A stretch of DNA of 64,000 nt from Kineosporia aurantiaca JCM 3230 (GCA_000719025.1 JODP01000003.1:551360-615359), one strand, 5' to 3'; counted from the first letter of the stretch, positions 7,453 to 15,688 are shown. Program-made: numbers and translations. The notes: generated by a model not told the origin, from the letters alone.

Positions 7453-9318
7453 ATGGCAAGAGCGGTCGGAATCGACCTCGGAACCACCAACTCGGTCGTG
7501 GCCGTGCTCGAGGGTGGTGAGCCCACCGTCATCGCCAACGCGGAGGGCGGGCGGACCACGCCGTCGGTCGTCGCGTTCGCCAAGTCGGGTGAGCCGCTGG
7601 TCGGTGAGGTTGCCAAGCGCCAGGCCGTCACGAACGTCGAGCGGACCATTCGCTCCGTCAAGCGGCACATGGGCACGGACTGGAACATCTCGATCGACGA
7701 CAAGAAGTACACGTCGCAGGAGATCTCCGCGCGGGTGCTGCAGAAGCTCAAGCGTGACGCGGAGGAGTACCTCGGCGAGCCGGTCACCGACGCGGTGATC
7801 ACGGTGCCCGCGTACTTCAACGACTCGCAGCGTCAGGCCACCAAGGAGGCCGGCGAGATCGCGGGCCTGAACGTGCGCCGGATCATCAACGAGCCCACCG
7901 CCGCGGCCCTGGCCTACGGCCTGGAGAAGGGCAAGGCGGACGAGCGCATCCTGGTCTTCGACCTCGGTGGCGGCACGTTCGACGTCTCCCTGCTCGAGGT
8001 GGACGTGGAGGAGGGCGGCAGCACCGCCATCCAGGTCGTCTCGACCGCGGGTGACAACCACCTCGGTGGTGACGACTGGGACCAGCGGGTCGTCGACCAC
8101 CTGGTCAACACCGTGAAGAGCTCGACCGGGGTCGACCTGTCGAAGGACAAGATCGCCATGCAGCGGCTGCGCGAGGCGGCCGAGCAGGCGAAGAAGGAAC
8201 TCTCCAGCGCGACGTCCACGACGATCTCGCTGCAGTACCTGTCGATGACCGAGAACGGCCCGGTCCACCTGGACGAGAAGCTCACCCGGGCGCAGTTCCA
8301 GCAGATGACCGCCGACCTGCTCGAGCGCACCAAGGCGCCGTTCCTGTCGGTGATCAAGGAGGCGGGCATCTCCGTCTCCGACATCGACCACATCGTGCTC
8401 GTCGGTGGTTCCACCCGGATGCCGGCCGTGACCGAGCTGGTCCGCGAGCTGACCGGGGGCAAGGAGCCGAACAAGGGCGTCAACCCGGACGAGGTCGTCG
8501 CCATCGGCGCCGCCCTGCAGGCCGGCGTCATCCTCGGTGACCGCAAGGACGTCCTGCTGCTGGACGTCACCCCGCTGAGCCTGGGCATCGAGACCAAGGG
8601 CGGCGTGATGACCAAGCTCATCCACCGCAACACCGCGATCCCGACCAAGGCGTCCGAGGTGTTCACCACCGCCGACGACAACCAGCCGCAGGTGCTCATC
8701 CAGGTCTTCCAGGGCGAGCGCGAGCTGGCCCGGGACAACAAGCCGCTGGGCAACTTCGAGCTCACCGGCATCGCCCCCGCCCCGCGCGGCGTCCCGCAGA
8801 TCGAGGTCACCTTCGACATCGACGCCGACGGCATCGTGAACGTGTCCGCCAAGGACCGGGGCACGGGCAAGGAGCAGGCGATGCGGATCACCGGCGGCTC
8901 GGCCCTGAGCAAGGACGAGATCGACCGGATGATCAAGGAGGCCGAGGCGCACGCGGAGGAGGACCGCCAGCGGCGGGACGAGGCCGAGGTCCGCAACGGT
9001 GCCGAGCAGCTGGTCTACTCCACCGAGAAGTTCCTGCGCGACAGCGAGGACAAGCTCCCCGAAGACGGCAAGGCCGAGGTGAACACCGCGATCGCCGAGC
9101 TCAAGACGGCGCTCGAGGGCACCGACATCGACGCCATCAAGGCCAAGCAGGAAGCGCTGTCCACGGCCAGCCAGAAGCTCGGCGCGGCGCTCTACGCGCA
9201 GCAGTCCGAGGGTGGCACCGAGGCCGGTGCCCCGGGTGCCGGGTCCGCCGGGGCGTCCGCCGGTTCGGCCAAGGACGACGACGTGGTGGACGCCGAGATC
9301 GTCGACGAGGACAAGTGA
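7453..9318 (+). CDS. dnaK: molecular chaperone DnaK (Hsp70)
   Basis: 621 aa. The ATG at 7453 is preceded by GAAGGGA; the longer upstream frame is not conserved. The nucleotide-binding domain begins MARAVGIDLGTTNSV and contains VFDLGGGTFDVSLL and IVLVGGSTRMPAV. The EVFTTADDNQPQVLIQVFQGER substrate-binding region follows, and the C-terminus ends in the acidic DDDVVDAEIVDEDK tail typical of actinobacterial DnaK. It is first in the dnaK-grpE-dnaJ-hspR operon; its stop overlaps the grpE start. Confidence 0.99.
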   Translation: MARAVGIDLGTTNSVVAVLEGGEPTVIANAEGGRTTPSVVAFAKSGEPLVGEVAKRQAVTNVERTIRSVKRHMGTDWNISIDDKKYTSQEISARVLQKLKRDAEEYLGEPVTDAVITVPAYFNDSQRQATKEAGEIAGLNVRRIINEPTAAALAYGLEKGKADERILVFDLGGGTFDVSLLEVDVEEGGSTAIQVVSTAGDNHLGGDDWDQRVVDHLVNTVKSSTGVDLSKDKIAMQRLREAAEQAKKELSSATSTTISLQYLSMTENGPVHLDEKLTRAQFQQMTADLLERTKAPFLSVIKEAGISVSDIDHIVLVGGSTRMPAVTELVRELTGGKEPNKGVNPDEVVAIGAALQAGVILGDRKDVLLLDVTPLSLGIETKGGVMTKLIHRNTAIPTKASEVFTTADDNQPQVLIQVFQGERELARDNKPLGNFELTGIAPAPRGVPQIEVTFDIDADGIVNVSAKDRGTGKEQAMRITGGSALSKDEIDRMIKEAEAHAEEDRQRRDEAEVRNGAEQLVYSTEKFLRDSEDKLPEDGKAEVNTAIAELKTALEGTDIDAIKAKQEALSTASQKLGAALYAQQSEGGTEAGAPGAGSAGASAGSAKDDDVVDAEIVDEDK

Positions 9319-10067
9319 TGGGCGAGCAGACGATCGATCCGTCGGAGGGCGGTTCCTCGGGGCCGACCATCCGCGACCGACGTCGGCTCGATCCGGAGAC
9401 CGGGCAGGTTCGGGAGGCGCCCGCCGACTCGCAGGAGCCGGCGGAGCCGATCGACGAGGCCGGGACGAACGGCGCCCCGGCGGGCAAGAAGCCCGCTCAC
9501 GCGTCGGACGCCCCGGTCGACGCCGAGCCGGAGAAGGCCGACGAGGAAGTCCCCGCCGACCGCGCGGACAGCAGTAACGGCAGCAACCAGAGCACCGAGG
9601 AGGTTTCGCTGGACGGCATCCTGGCCGACCTCGACGCCGCCCGGTCCTCGGCCGCCGAGCGGCTGGACGACCTGCAGCGGCTGCAGGCCGAGTTCGTGAA
9701 CTACCGGCGCCGGGTCGACCGGGACCGGGACGTGGCCAAGGAGACGGCGATCGCCGGGGTCCTGGAGGCGATGCTTCCGGTCCTGGACGACGTGCACCTG
9801 GCCCGTCAGCACGGTGATCTGGAGTCCGGGCCGTTCGCGGCCATCGCCGAGAAGCTCGAGACGGTTCTCGAGCGGTTCGGCCTGGCCCGGTACGGCGAGG
9901 CCGGTGAGGAGTTCGACCCGGCCGTCCACGAGGCGCTGATGCGCACCGAGGCGGAACTGGCCGAGGGCACCACGACGACCACGGTCGTCCAGGTGCTGCA
10001 GCCGGGTTATCGAAGTGGTGACCGGGTGCTGCGGGCCGCCCGGGTCGCCGTCGCCGACCCCAACTGA
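9318..10067 (+). CDS. grpE: nucleotide exchange factor GrpE
   Basis: 249 aa from the ATG overlapping the dnaK TGA by 1 base (a GTG at 9315 is an alternative). The first about 95 residues are acidic and disordered (Glu/Asp/Ala/Pro-rich). They are followed by the coiled-coil dimerisation helix (ADLDAARSSAAERLDDLQRLQAEFVNYRRRVDRDRD). The beta domain ends with EALMRTEAELAEGTTTTTVVQVLQPGYRSGDRVLRAARVAVA. It releases ADP from DnaK. A strong hairpin separates it from dnaJ. Confidence 0.98.
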   Translation: MGEQTIDPSEGGSSGPTIRDRRRLDPETGQVREAPADSQEPAEPIDEAGTNGAPAGKKPAHASDAPVDAEPEKADEEVPADRADSSNGSNQSTEEVSLDGILADLDAARSSAAERLDDLQRLQAEFVNYRRRVDRDRDVAKETAIAGVLEAMLPVLDDVHLARQHGDLESGPFAAIAEKLETVLERFGLARYGEAGEEFDPAVHEALMRTEAELAEGTTTTTVVQVLQPGYRSGDRVLRAARVAVADPN

Positions 10068-10079
10068 CACCTCGCCCGC

Positions 10080-10124
10080 GTCCGGCCCGGGAACGGTTGT
10101 GATCCAGCCGTTCCCGGGCCGGAC
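10080..10124 (+). terminator. strong hairpin between grpE and dnaJ (attenuator or mRNA-processing element)
   Basis: A perfect 17-bp inverted repeat: GTCCGGCCCGGGAACGG (10080-10096) pairs with 10108-10124 across an 11-nt loop. No T-tract follows, so it is not a classical intrinsic terminator. It lies in the only sizeable gap of the heat-shock operon, 27 nt before the dnaJ start. It could reduce read-through or stabilise the upstream dnaK-grpE message. Confidence 0.7.
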
Positions 10125-10150
10125 CGGCAGTCGGCGCTAGGAGAAGGAAC

Positions 10151-11233
10151 ATGGCGGGCCAGGACTGGTTCGAGAAGAACTTCTACTCCGTCCTCGGGGT
10201 GCCCCAGAGCGCCTCGGCGGCGGACATCAAGAAGGCGTACCGCAAGCTCGCGCGCGCCCATCACCCGGATGCCAACCCGGGTGACGCGGGATCGGACAAG
10301 CGGTTCAAGGAGATCGGCGAGGCCTACGCCGTGCTGTCCGACCCGGAGCAGCGCCAGCAGTACGACGCGATCCGGGCGATGTCCGGCGGCGGGGCCCGGT
10401 TCACGGCCGGCGGTGGCGGTGGTCAGGCCACCGGCGGGGCGGGCTTCGAGGATCTGCTGGGCAACCTGTTCGGCGCCGGTGGTATGCCCGGCGGCGGTAT
10501 GCCGGGCGGCGGCCAGCAGCGGGTGCGGTACACCACCGGCGGAGCCGGCGGGGCCCGCGGTGGCCCGGAGTCCCCGATCTTCGAGGACATGCTGAACGGG
10601 CTGTTCCCGCCCGGAAGCGGAGCCGGCGGCGGGGGTAACGGGTTCCGCTCGCCGCGGGGACCGATGCGCGGGTCCGACCTGAACGCCACCGCCACCCTGA
10701 CCTTCCGCCAGGCGATGGAGGGCGCTCAGCTCAGCCTCCGGGTCGACGACCCGCAGGCCGGTCTGCGCACCATCACCGCGCGGATCCCGGCCGGGGTGCG
10801 GGACGGGCAGAAGGTCCGGCTGCGCGGCAAGGGCCGGGCCTCCGAGGTCGGCGGCGAACCGGGCGACCTGTGGGTCACCGTCTCGGTCGAGCCGCACCCG
10901 ATCTTCACGCTGGACGGCGCCGACGTCCGGCTGACCGTGCCGGTCACCTTCCCGGAGGCGGTGTTCGGCACCGAGATCGAGGTGCCCACGCCGGACGGGA
11001 ACCGGGTGAAGCTCAAGGTGCCTGCGGGTACCCCGTCGGGCCGCACCCTGCGGGCCCGCGGCCGCGGTGTGAAGACCGCCAAGCGCACCGGTGACCTGCT
11101 GGTCACGCTGCAGGTGGCGGTTCCGCAGAGGGTGGACGCGAAGGCCCGCGAGGCGCTCAAGACGTTCGCCGAGGCGACCGAGGGCGAGAACCCCCGGGCC
11201 GACCTCTTCACCCATCAGGACGAGAAGCGCTAG
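10151..11233 (+). CDS. dnaJ: J-domain co-chaperone without zinc finger (DnaJ class B / CbpA-like)
   Basis: 360 aa, start ATG with GGAGAAGGAA. The J domain is at about residues 10-73 with HPD at 38-40. A long Gly-rich linker (about 75-165) contains MPGGG repeats. The two-part C-terminal peptide-binding domain (about 175-345) includes ITARIPAGVRDGQKVRLRGKG and LKVPAGTPSGRTLRARGRG. There is no cysteine in the whole protein, so the four CxxCxGxG zinc repeats of class A DnaJ are absent. This is unusual for the J protein of a dnaK operon. It should stimulate DnaK ATPase, and a zinc-finger DnaJ may be encoded elsewhere. Confidence 0.95.
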   Translation: MAGQDWFEKNFYSVLGVPQSASAADIKKAYRKLARAHHPDANPGDAGSDKRFKEIGEAYAVLSDPEQRQQYDAIRAMSGGGARFTAGGGGGQATGGAGFEDLLGNLFGAGGMPGGGMPGGGQQRVRYTTGGAGGARGGPESPIFEDMLNGLFPPGSGAGGGGNGFRSPRGPMRGSDLNATATLTFRQAMEGAQLSLRVDDPQAGLRTITARIPAGVRDGQKVRLRGKGRASEVGGEPGDLWVTVSVEPHPIFTLDGADVRLTVPVTFPEAVFGTEIEVPTPDGNRVKLKVPAGTPSGRTLRARGRGVKTAKRTGDLLVTLQVAVPQRVDAKAREALKTFAEATEGENPRADLFTHQDEKR

Positions 11234-11262
11234 AGCACAACGCAGGAGACGGAGGCTGGGCC

Positions 11263-11733
11263 ATGGCTGACGCGGCCACCCCGCACGGGATCAACGTCGA
11301 GTTCAACGTCGACCCGGACGCGCCCATCTTCGTCATCTCGGTGGCCGCCCAGCTGGCCGGGATGCACCCGCAGACGCTGCGGCAGTACGACCGGCTCGGC
11401 CTGGTTACCCCGGGCCGGTCGGCCGGTCGTGGCCGCCGCTACTCCCCTCGGGACGTGGCGTCCTTGCGTGAGGTGCAACGGCTTTCGCAGGAAGAGGGCG
11501 TGAATCTGGCCGGGATCAAGCGGATCCTCGAGCTGGAGTACGAGAACCGGCAGCTGCAGGGGCAGGTCGACGCGCTGATGGACGAGCTGCGCCGGGCCCA
11601 GGCCCGGTTGCGCAGCGTCGGGCGGGTGTTCGCCGCCGAGCCCGGCGGTGACATCGTCGCGGTCCCGCCCGGCCGCCGCCCGCAGCGACCCACCACCTCG
11701 ACGGCCCTGGTGGTCTGGCGACCCGGAAGGTAA
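11263..11733 (+). CDS. hspR: heat-shock repressor HspR (MerR family)
   Basis: 156 aa. The ATG is preceded by GGAGACGGAGG. The MerR-type helix-turn-helix is at about residues 22-90 (PIFVISVAAQLAGMHPQTLRQYDRLGL, RYSPRDVASLREVQRL). A coiled-coil stretch (YENRQLQGQVDALMDELRRAQARL) follows, then a basic C-terminus. The family represses dnaK and clpB operons by binding HAIR elements with DnaK as co-repressor. HAIR sites are visible upstream of dnaK and clpB in this window. Confidence 0.96.
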   Translation: MADAATPHGINVEFNVDPDAPIFVISVAAQLAGMHPQTLRQYDRLGLVTPGRSAGRGRRYSPRDVASLREVQRLSQEEGVNLAGIKRILELEYENRQLQGQVDALMDELRRAQARLRSVGRVFAAEPGGDIVAVPPGRRPQRPTTSTALVVWRPGR

Positions 11734-11744
11734 GACTGAGGACC

Positions 11745-12245
11745 ATGGCGAACGAGACCGACCGGGCCACGCTGGCCGCGATGATCGAGGAGATCGAGGA
11801 CCAGGAGCGCCGGTTGCGGCTGCCCGGCTTCGACAACGACGACGCCTGGCAGATCGGGATCATCCTGGTCGAGCTGGCCGCCTCGGACCGCGCCCCGGTG
11901 ACGGTGGACCTGCGCCGCAACGGCCAGCAGCTGTTCCACTACGCGCTGCCCGGCACCAGTGCCGACAATGACGCCTGGATCCGCCGGAAGGCCGCGGTGG
12001 TGGACCGTTTCGGGCTGTCCTCGCTGCTCGTCGGGCGGCAGGCCCTGGCCGACGGGGTGACCTTCGAGGAGCGCTTCCGACTCGACCCGGACCAGTACGC
12101 GGCCCACGGCGGGTCGTTCCCGGTGCATGTACACGGGGTCGGCGTGGTCGGCACGATCACCGTCTCCGGGCTGCCCGAGGTGCAGGACCACGGGATGGTC
12201 GTGGCCGGGCTCGAGCAGTACCTGGACGACCTGAGCAAGCACTGA
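11745..12245 (+). CDS. UPF0303 / heme-degrading-domain family protein
   Basis: 166 aa starting 11 bp after hspR, so probably co-transcribed with the heat-shock operon. The body (GIILVELAASDRAPVTVDLRRNGQQLFHYALPGTSADNDAWIRRK, then HGGSFPVHVHGVGVVGTITVSGLPEVQDHGMVV) matches the UPF0303/HbpS-GlcG-like alpha-beta fold. Biochemical role in this host is unknown; some relatives bind heme. Its last six codons and stop (DDLSKH*) are the first copy of a 19-bp tandem repeat. Confidence 0.85.
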   Translation: MANETDRATLAAMIEEIEDQERRLRLPGFDNDDAWQIGIILVELAASDRAPVTVDLRRNGQQLFHYALPGTSADNDAWIRRKAAVVDRFGLSSLLVGRQALADGVTFEERFRLDPDQYAAHGGSFPVHVHGVGVVGTITVSGLPEVQDHGMVVAGLEQYLDDLSKH

Positions 12246-12317
12246 CGACCTGAGCAAGCACTGACGACCTGAGCAAGCGCTGATGACCTGAGTCAGCGCT
12301 GACGACCTGGGTCAGCC
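12225..12317. repeat. 19-bp tandem repeat, 5 units, overlapping a stop codon
   Basis: Unit starts at 12225, 12244, 12263, 12282 and 12301, all exactly 19 bp apart. The consensus is GACGACCTGAGCAAGCRCT. Unit 1 encodes the last residues of the UPF0303 protein, and its stop codon straddles units 1 and 2. Units 2 and 3 are identical or nearly so to unit 1, while units 4 and 5 drift. The pattern fits recent slippage duplication into the 3' UTR. Confidence 0.9.
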
Positions 12318-12324
12318 GTGGGCC

Positions 12325-12732
12325 CTAAGGTCTCGCCGCGGCCCGGGTGGGCCAGGAGCCGTAGCGGGCGCTGACCGCGATCGCCGGGGTCGCCACCACC
12401 AGCACGAGGAGGGGGCCGGCCCAGCCGGCGCCGGTCGCCAGCCCGTTGGCCGCGATCGCCACGGCCAGCACCGCCGGTGGCAGGACGGCCGTGCGCAGGC
12501 TGTCGGCCTGATCCAGCTCGGCCCGGCGCAGCCCCCGCGCGGAGACGAACGCGCCTGCCCCGCAGGCGAAGCCGACCACCAGGGCAGAAAGTCCGGTGAA
12601 CAGCGCGCCCCCCAGCCGGCCGGGGTGGCCGCCGGAGTAGTCGGCCGTGCCGAAGGCGATCGCGACCAGCACGGTCTGCGGTACCAGGAACGCGATCACG
12701 GTGGTGGCCAGGCCGGTCGCCGTCCCGATCAA
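12325..12732 (-). CDS. small integral membrane protein, unknown function
   Basis: 135 aa from a TTG start. Three or four hydrophobic helices are visible (TATGLATTVIAFLVPQTVLVAIAFG, LFTGLSALVVGFACGAGAFV, VLPPAVLAVAIAANGLATG, PLLVLVVATPAIAVSA). The frame stays open upstream to 12870 and reads YLSEERRGAGPPWSRRWWWYPEDG, which looks like genuine N-terminal protein. However, no ATG or GTG is present there, only a CTG near 12834 and an ATT near 12864. The true start is therefore uncertain and may be non-canonical. No family recognised. Confidence 0.6.
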   Translation of the reverse strand: MIGTATGLATTVIAFLVPQTVLVAIAFGTADYSGGHPGRLGGALFTGLSALVVGFACGAGAFVSARGLRRAELDQADSLRTAVLPPAVLAVAIAANGLATGAGWAGPLLVLVVATPAIAVSARYGSWPTRAAARP

Positions 12733-12919
12733 GATCCGCGCCGGGGTCGGCTCGGCCCCCTCCGGCCCGTCTTCCGGGTACCACCACCAGCGCCGGGACC
12801 AGGGTGGTCCGGCGCCGCGGCGTTCCTCGCTCAGATAACGACCGATGACCGATTCTCCGGGAATGACCGATTAGCTCCACAATTCTCTGTTACTTTACTT
12901 CAACCCAAGGTCACGGAGT

Positions 12920-12947
12920 GGGCCCAGGCGGGCCCAGTGTGGGCCCA
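12920..12947. promoter_or_regulatory. three GGGCCCA repeats upstream of the first tad operon
   Basis: GGGCCCA occurs at 12920, 12930 and 12941, about one helical turn apart and 35-62 bp before the cpaB-like start. Similar GGGCCC motifs lie upstream of the Flp pilin gene at 20733, 20745 and 20753. These are candidate operators for the tad-locus response regulator. Confidence 0.45.
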
Positions 12948-12981
12948 ACCTGGTGGTTCTCGCGTTGGAGGGTGGCACCGG

Positions 12982-13749
12982 ATGAATCCGCGACAGCGGC
13001 GCGGCGTGCTGCTCATGGGCGTCGCCGTGCTCGGTGCGATCGCGGTGTTCGTGCTGATCGCGGGCTACGTCAGCGACATCGGCAAGCGGGTCGGCCCGAT
13101 GACCACCAGCTACCGCTTCACCGGTGCGGTGAAGAAGAACCAGCCGATCACCGACGACGACCTGAAAGCGGTCGAGCTGCCCTCGAAGTGGTTGCCCAAG
13201 GCGGCGATCCAGTCGTTCGACACCTCCCGCGGCCTGGTCGCCACCATGGACATCCCCTCCGGCGCGATGCTGCAGGAGGGAATGGCCGCACCGCCGCCGG
13301 AGCTGAAGCCCGGGCAGAGCGAGATCGCCATCCTGATCGACGCGGAGACCGGTGTGGCCGGGAAGATCCAGACCGGCGACCTGGTCGACATCTACGGCAC
13401 TTTCAGCGTCCGCAGCACCGATGCCCAGGGCGCCACCGAGGACGTGGACCAGGCCCGGGTGATCGTCAGCAATGCCCCGGTCCTGGCGATCGGCGCGTTG
13501 CAGCGGGTGGACGCACCCGGCCAGAACGCCTCCGACTTCGAGCAGAACGAGGTGGTGCCGGTGACCTTCGCGCTGGACCGGACGGACAGCCTGAAGGTCA
13601 CCTACGCCGAGAGTTTCGCCACCAAGGTCCGGCTGGCCCTGGTCGCGCCGGGCACCCGCTCCAAGCCGCCGGGCAACGGTGACGTGCTCGACGGGGCCAA
13701 GCTGCTGAACTCGGTCAAGCCGGCCAAGACAGCGGGGAACCACCCGTGA
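12982..13749 (+). CDS. Flp pilus assembly protein CpaB/RcpC-like (SAF domain)
   Basis: 255 aa, ATG with GGAGGG upstream. One N-terminal TM (GVLLMGVAVLGAIAVFVLIAGYV) is followed by a SAF-like region (VKKNQPITDDDLKAVELPS, RGLVATMDIPSGAMLQEGM). The RcpC segment comes next (SEIAILIDAETGVAGKIQTGDLVDIYGTF). It begins an unbroken run of eight tightly spaced plus-strand genes (pilus machinery plus two-component system). Role: an extracytoplasmic pilus assembly factor of the Tad system. It overlaps the next gene by 4 bp. Confidence 0.88.
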   Translation: MNPRQRRGVLLMGVAVLGAIAVFVLIAGYVSDIGKRVGPMTTSYRFTGAVKKNQPITDDDLKAVELPSKWLPKAAIQSFDTSRGLVATMDIPSGAMLQEGMAAPPPELKPGQSEIAILIDAETGVAGKIQTGDLVDIYGTFSVRSTDAQGATEDVDQARVIVSNAPVLAIGALQRVDAPGQNASDFEQNEVVPVTFALDRTDSLKVTYAESFATKVRLALVAPGTRSKPPGNGDVLDGAKLLNSVKPAKTAGNHP

Positions 13750-15326
13750 ACCGCAGGTTGCTGCTCGGTAGCGCGGACGAGCTGGTGGTGCAGCGGGTTT
13801 CGTCGGTCGCCGAGGAGCTCGGCGACGAGCTGGTGCACGTCTGCTCCACCTCGGCCGAGGTGGCCGACGCGGTCGCCGGTTTCCGGCCGGACGTGCTGAT
13901 CGTCTCCGAGAGCCTGGGCCCGATACCGGTTCTCGACCTGGTCCGGCAGATCGCCCGGCAGGACCCGTTCGTCGGCATCCTGCTGTTGTCCTCCACCTCC
14001 GACCCGGAGCTGTTCCGGGTCGCGATGGAGGCCGGGGCGCGCAGCATCGCCCCGCTCGGCTTCACCATCGACGACCTCGGCCAGCGGATCGAGAGCGCGG
14101 CCTCCTGGGCCGGGATCGTCCGCAGCCACATCGCCGGGGACACCGCCCGGTCCCTCGGCAGCGGCCACGTGCTGGTCCTGGCCGGGAGCAAAGGCGGGGT
14201 CGGCACCAGCACGATCGCCGTGCACACCGCGCTCGAGGCGGCCGCCGCCGGGCGCCGCACCTGCCTGGTCGACCTCGACCTGCAGAGCGGCGACCTGGCC
14301 ACCCTGCTGAACATCGCCCACCGCCGGGACATCACCGACCTGATCGGCCTGGTCGGCGAGATCTCCGGGCAGACCCTGGACGACGTGCTCTATCGGCACT
14401 CCTCCGGGCTGCACGTGCTGCTCGCTCCGAACGAGGGGGAGCGCGGTGAGGAGATCACCGAGGCGGTCGGCCGGGCGGTGATCGGCGCCCTGAAGTCCCG
14501 GTTCGACGTGGTTGTGCTGGACGTCGGCAGCGTGCTCACCCCGGCCGGGGCCTCGGCGGTGGAGATCGCCGACCGCGCCGTGCTGGTGGCCACTCCGGAC
14601 GTGCTCAGCATGCGCGGCTGCCGGCGCACCGCCCGGCTCTGGGAACGGCTGCGGCTGCGCCCCGAGAAGGACGTGACGGTGCTGCTCAACCGGATCTCGC
14701 GGAGCGTGGAGGTACAGCCGGAGCTGGCCGCGCGGCTGGCCCGGCTGCCGATCAGCGAGTTCGGGGTGCCGGCCTCGTTCCGGGCCTTCGAGGCGGCGGC
14801 GAACACCGGTGACCCCGGCCGCCTGGTCGACCGGGACACCCGCCGGGCCCTGGCCCGGGTGGCCGAGGCACTGGGCGTGCGGCAACCGCCGGAACCGGTC
14901 CCGGCCAGTGGCCGCCGGGCCGCCCGCAAGCGCGACGCCGGGCAGGCCGCGATCGAGTTCATGGGTCTGCTGCCGCTTCTCGGGATCCTGCTGGGCTGCC
15001 TGGTGCAGGGCGCCCTGGTCGGCTACAGCCACGTGCTGGCCGGGCAGGCGGCGAGTGCGGCCGCGCGGGTGGCGGTCTCACCCGAGCACGGCTACGGCGA
15101 CATCTCCGCCCGGGCCTTGGACGAGCTGCCCGGCGCCTGGAAGGACGGCGCGCGGGTCACCCTGGGCGGCAGCACCGGCGGCGATCCGCGCTGGGGCGAT
15201 CCGGATGCCGAGGTCACGGTCGAGGTCCGCACGCCCACCTTCATCCCCGGCGTGGCCCAGCTCTTCGGCGACGCGCTGACCGCCACCTCCACGGCCCAGA
15301 TGCGGTTCGAGGGTCGGCTGCCGTGA
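13746..15326 (+). CDS. TadZ/CpaE-like ATPase fused to a TadE-like pseudopilin
   Basis: 526 aa in one uninterrupted frame. Residues about 1-115 form a receiver-like domain lacking the phospho-acceptor (VLIVSESLGP where Asp is expected). Residues about 140-385 are a ParA/MinD-type ATPase with deviant Walker A GSKGGVGTST, then CLVDLDLQSGDLATLL and VVVLDVGSV. From residue 399 the sequence GQAAIEF plus a TM and a Val-rich ectodomain match a TadE pseudopilin. TadZ and TadE are normally separate proteins. An internal in-frame GTG near 14877 could yield free TadE, or a prepilin peptidase could cut after Gly399. It overlaps both neighbours by 4 bp. Confidence 0.85.
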   Translation: MNRRLLLGSADELVVQRVSSVAEELGDELVHVCSTSAEVADAVAGFRPDVLIVSESLGPIPVLDLVRQIARQDPFVGILLLSSTSDPELFRVAMEAGARSIAPLGFTIDDLGQRIESAASWAGIVRSHIAGDTARSLGSGHVLVLAGSKGGVGTSTIAVHTALEAAAAGRRTCLVDLDLQSGDLATLLNIAHRRDITDLIGLVGEISGQTLDDVLYRHSSGLHVLLAPNEGERGEEITEAVGRAVIGALKSRFDVVVLDVGSVLTPAGASAVEIADRAVLVATPDVLSMRGCRRTARLWERLRLRPEKDVTVLLNRISRSVEVQPELAARLARLPISEFGVPASFRAFEAAANTGDPGRLVDRDTRRALARVAEALGVRQPPEPVPASGRRAARKRDAGQAAIEFMGLLPLLGILLGCLVQGALVGYSHVLAGQAASAAARVAVSPEHGYGDISARALDELPGAWKDGARVTLGGSTGGDPRWGDPDAEVTVEVRTPTFIPGVAQLFGDALTATSTAQMRFEGRLP

Positions 15327-15688
15327 AGCGAGGAGAGCGCGGGCAGGCCTCGATCGAATTACTGGGCGCCGTGCCCTATCTGGCGCTGGCGCTGCTGACC
15401 GTGCTGCAGCTGACCGTGGCCGCGAACACCGTCCAGGCCGCCAGCGCCGCCGCCCGGGCGGCCGCCCGCACCGCGAGTCAGGGCGACGGAGACCCCGCCG
15501 CCTCGGCCCGGCGGTCGGTTCCGGACTGGCTAGAGGGTGGGATGCAGGTGGCGGTCGAGGGCGGGGACAGCCCGTCGGTCCGGGTCACCCTGAGGATGCC
15601 GATCATCTTCCCGGGCCTGACCATCGGCCCGGAGGTCTCCCGCACGGCCTGGTTCGAGAGTGAGCAGGCGAGGCCGCCATGGGGCTGA
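15323..15688 (+). CDS. TadE/TadF-like pseudopilin
   Basis: 121 aa from a GTG overlapping the previous stop. The short basic leader MKRGER is followed by GQASIELLGAVPYLALALLTVLQLTVA, which carries the Gly/Glu+5 prepilin-peptidase motif and a hydrophobic helix. An Ala-rich helix and a small beta-rich ectodomain (VRVTLRMPIIFPGLTIG) follow. It is a second minor pseudopilin, clearly paralogous in layout to the C-terminal domain of the preceding fusion. The 3' end overlaps the TadA gene by 10 bp. Confidence 0.85.
   Translation: MKRGERGQASIELLGAVPYLALALLTVLQLTVAANTVQAASAAARAAARTASQGDGDPAASARRSVPDWLEGGMQVAVEGGDSPSVRVTLRMPIIFPGLTIGPEVSRTAWFESEQARPPWG

Noticed and set aside
7429..10152. 907-codon open frame antisense to dnaK-grpE
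   Set aside because: Long antisense frames arise from the strong GC3 bias of this genome. The translation is Gly/Arg/Leu/Val-rich without domains, and the plus-strand dnaK and grpE are certain.
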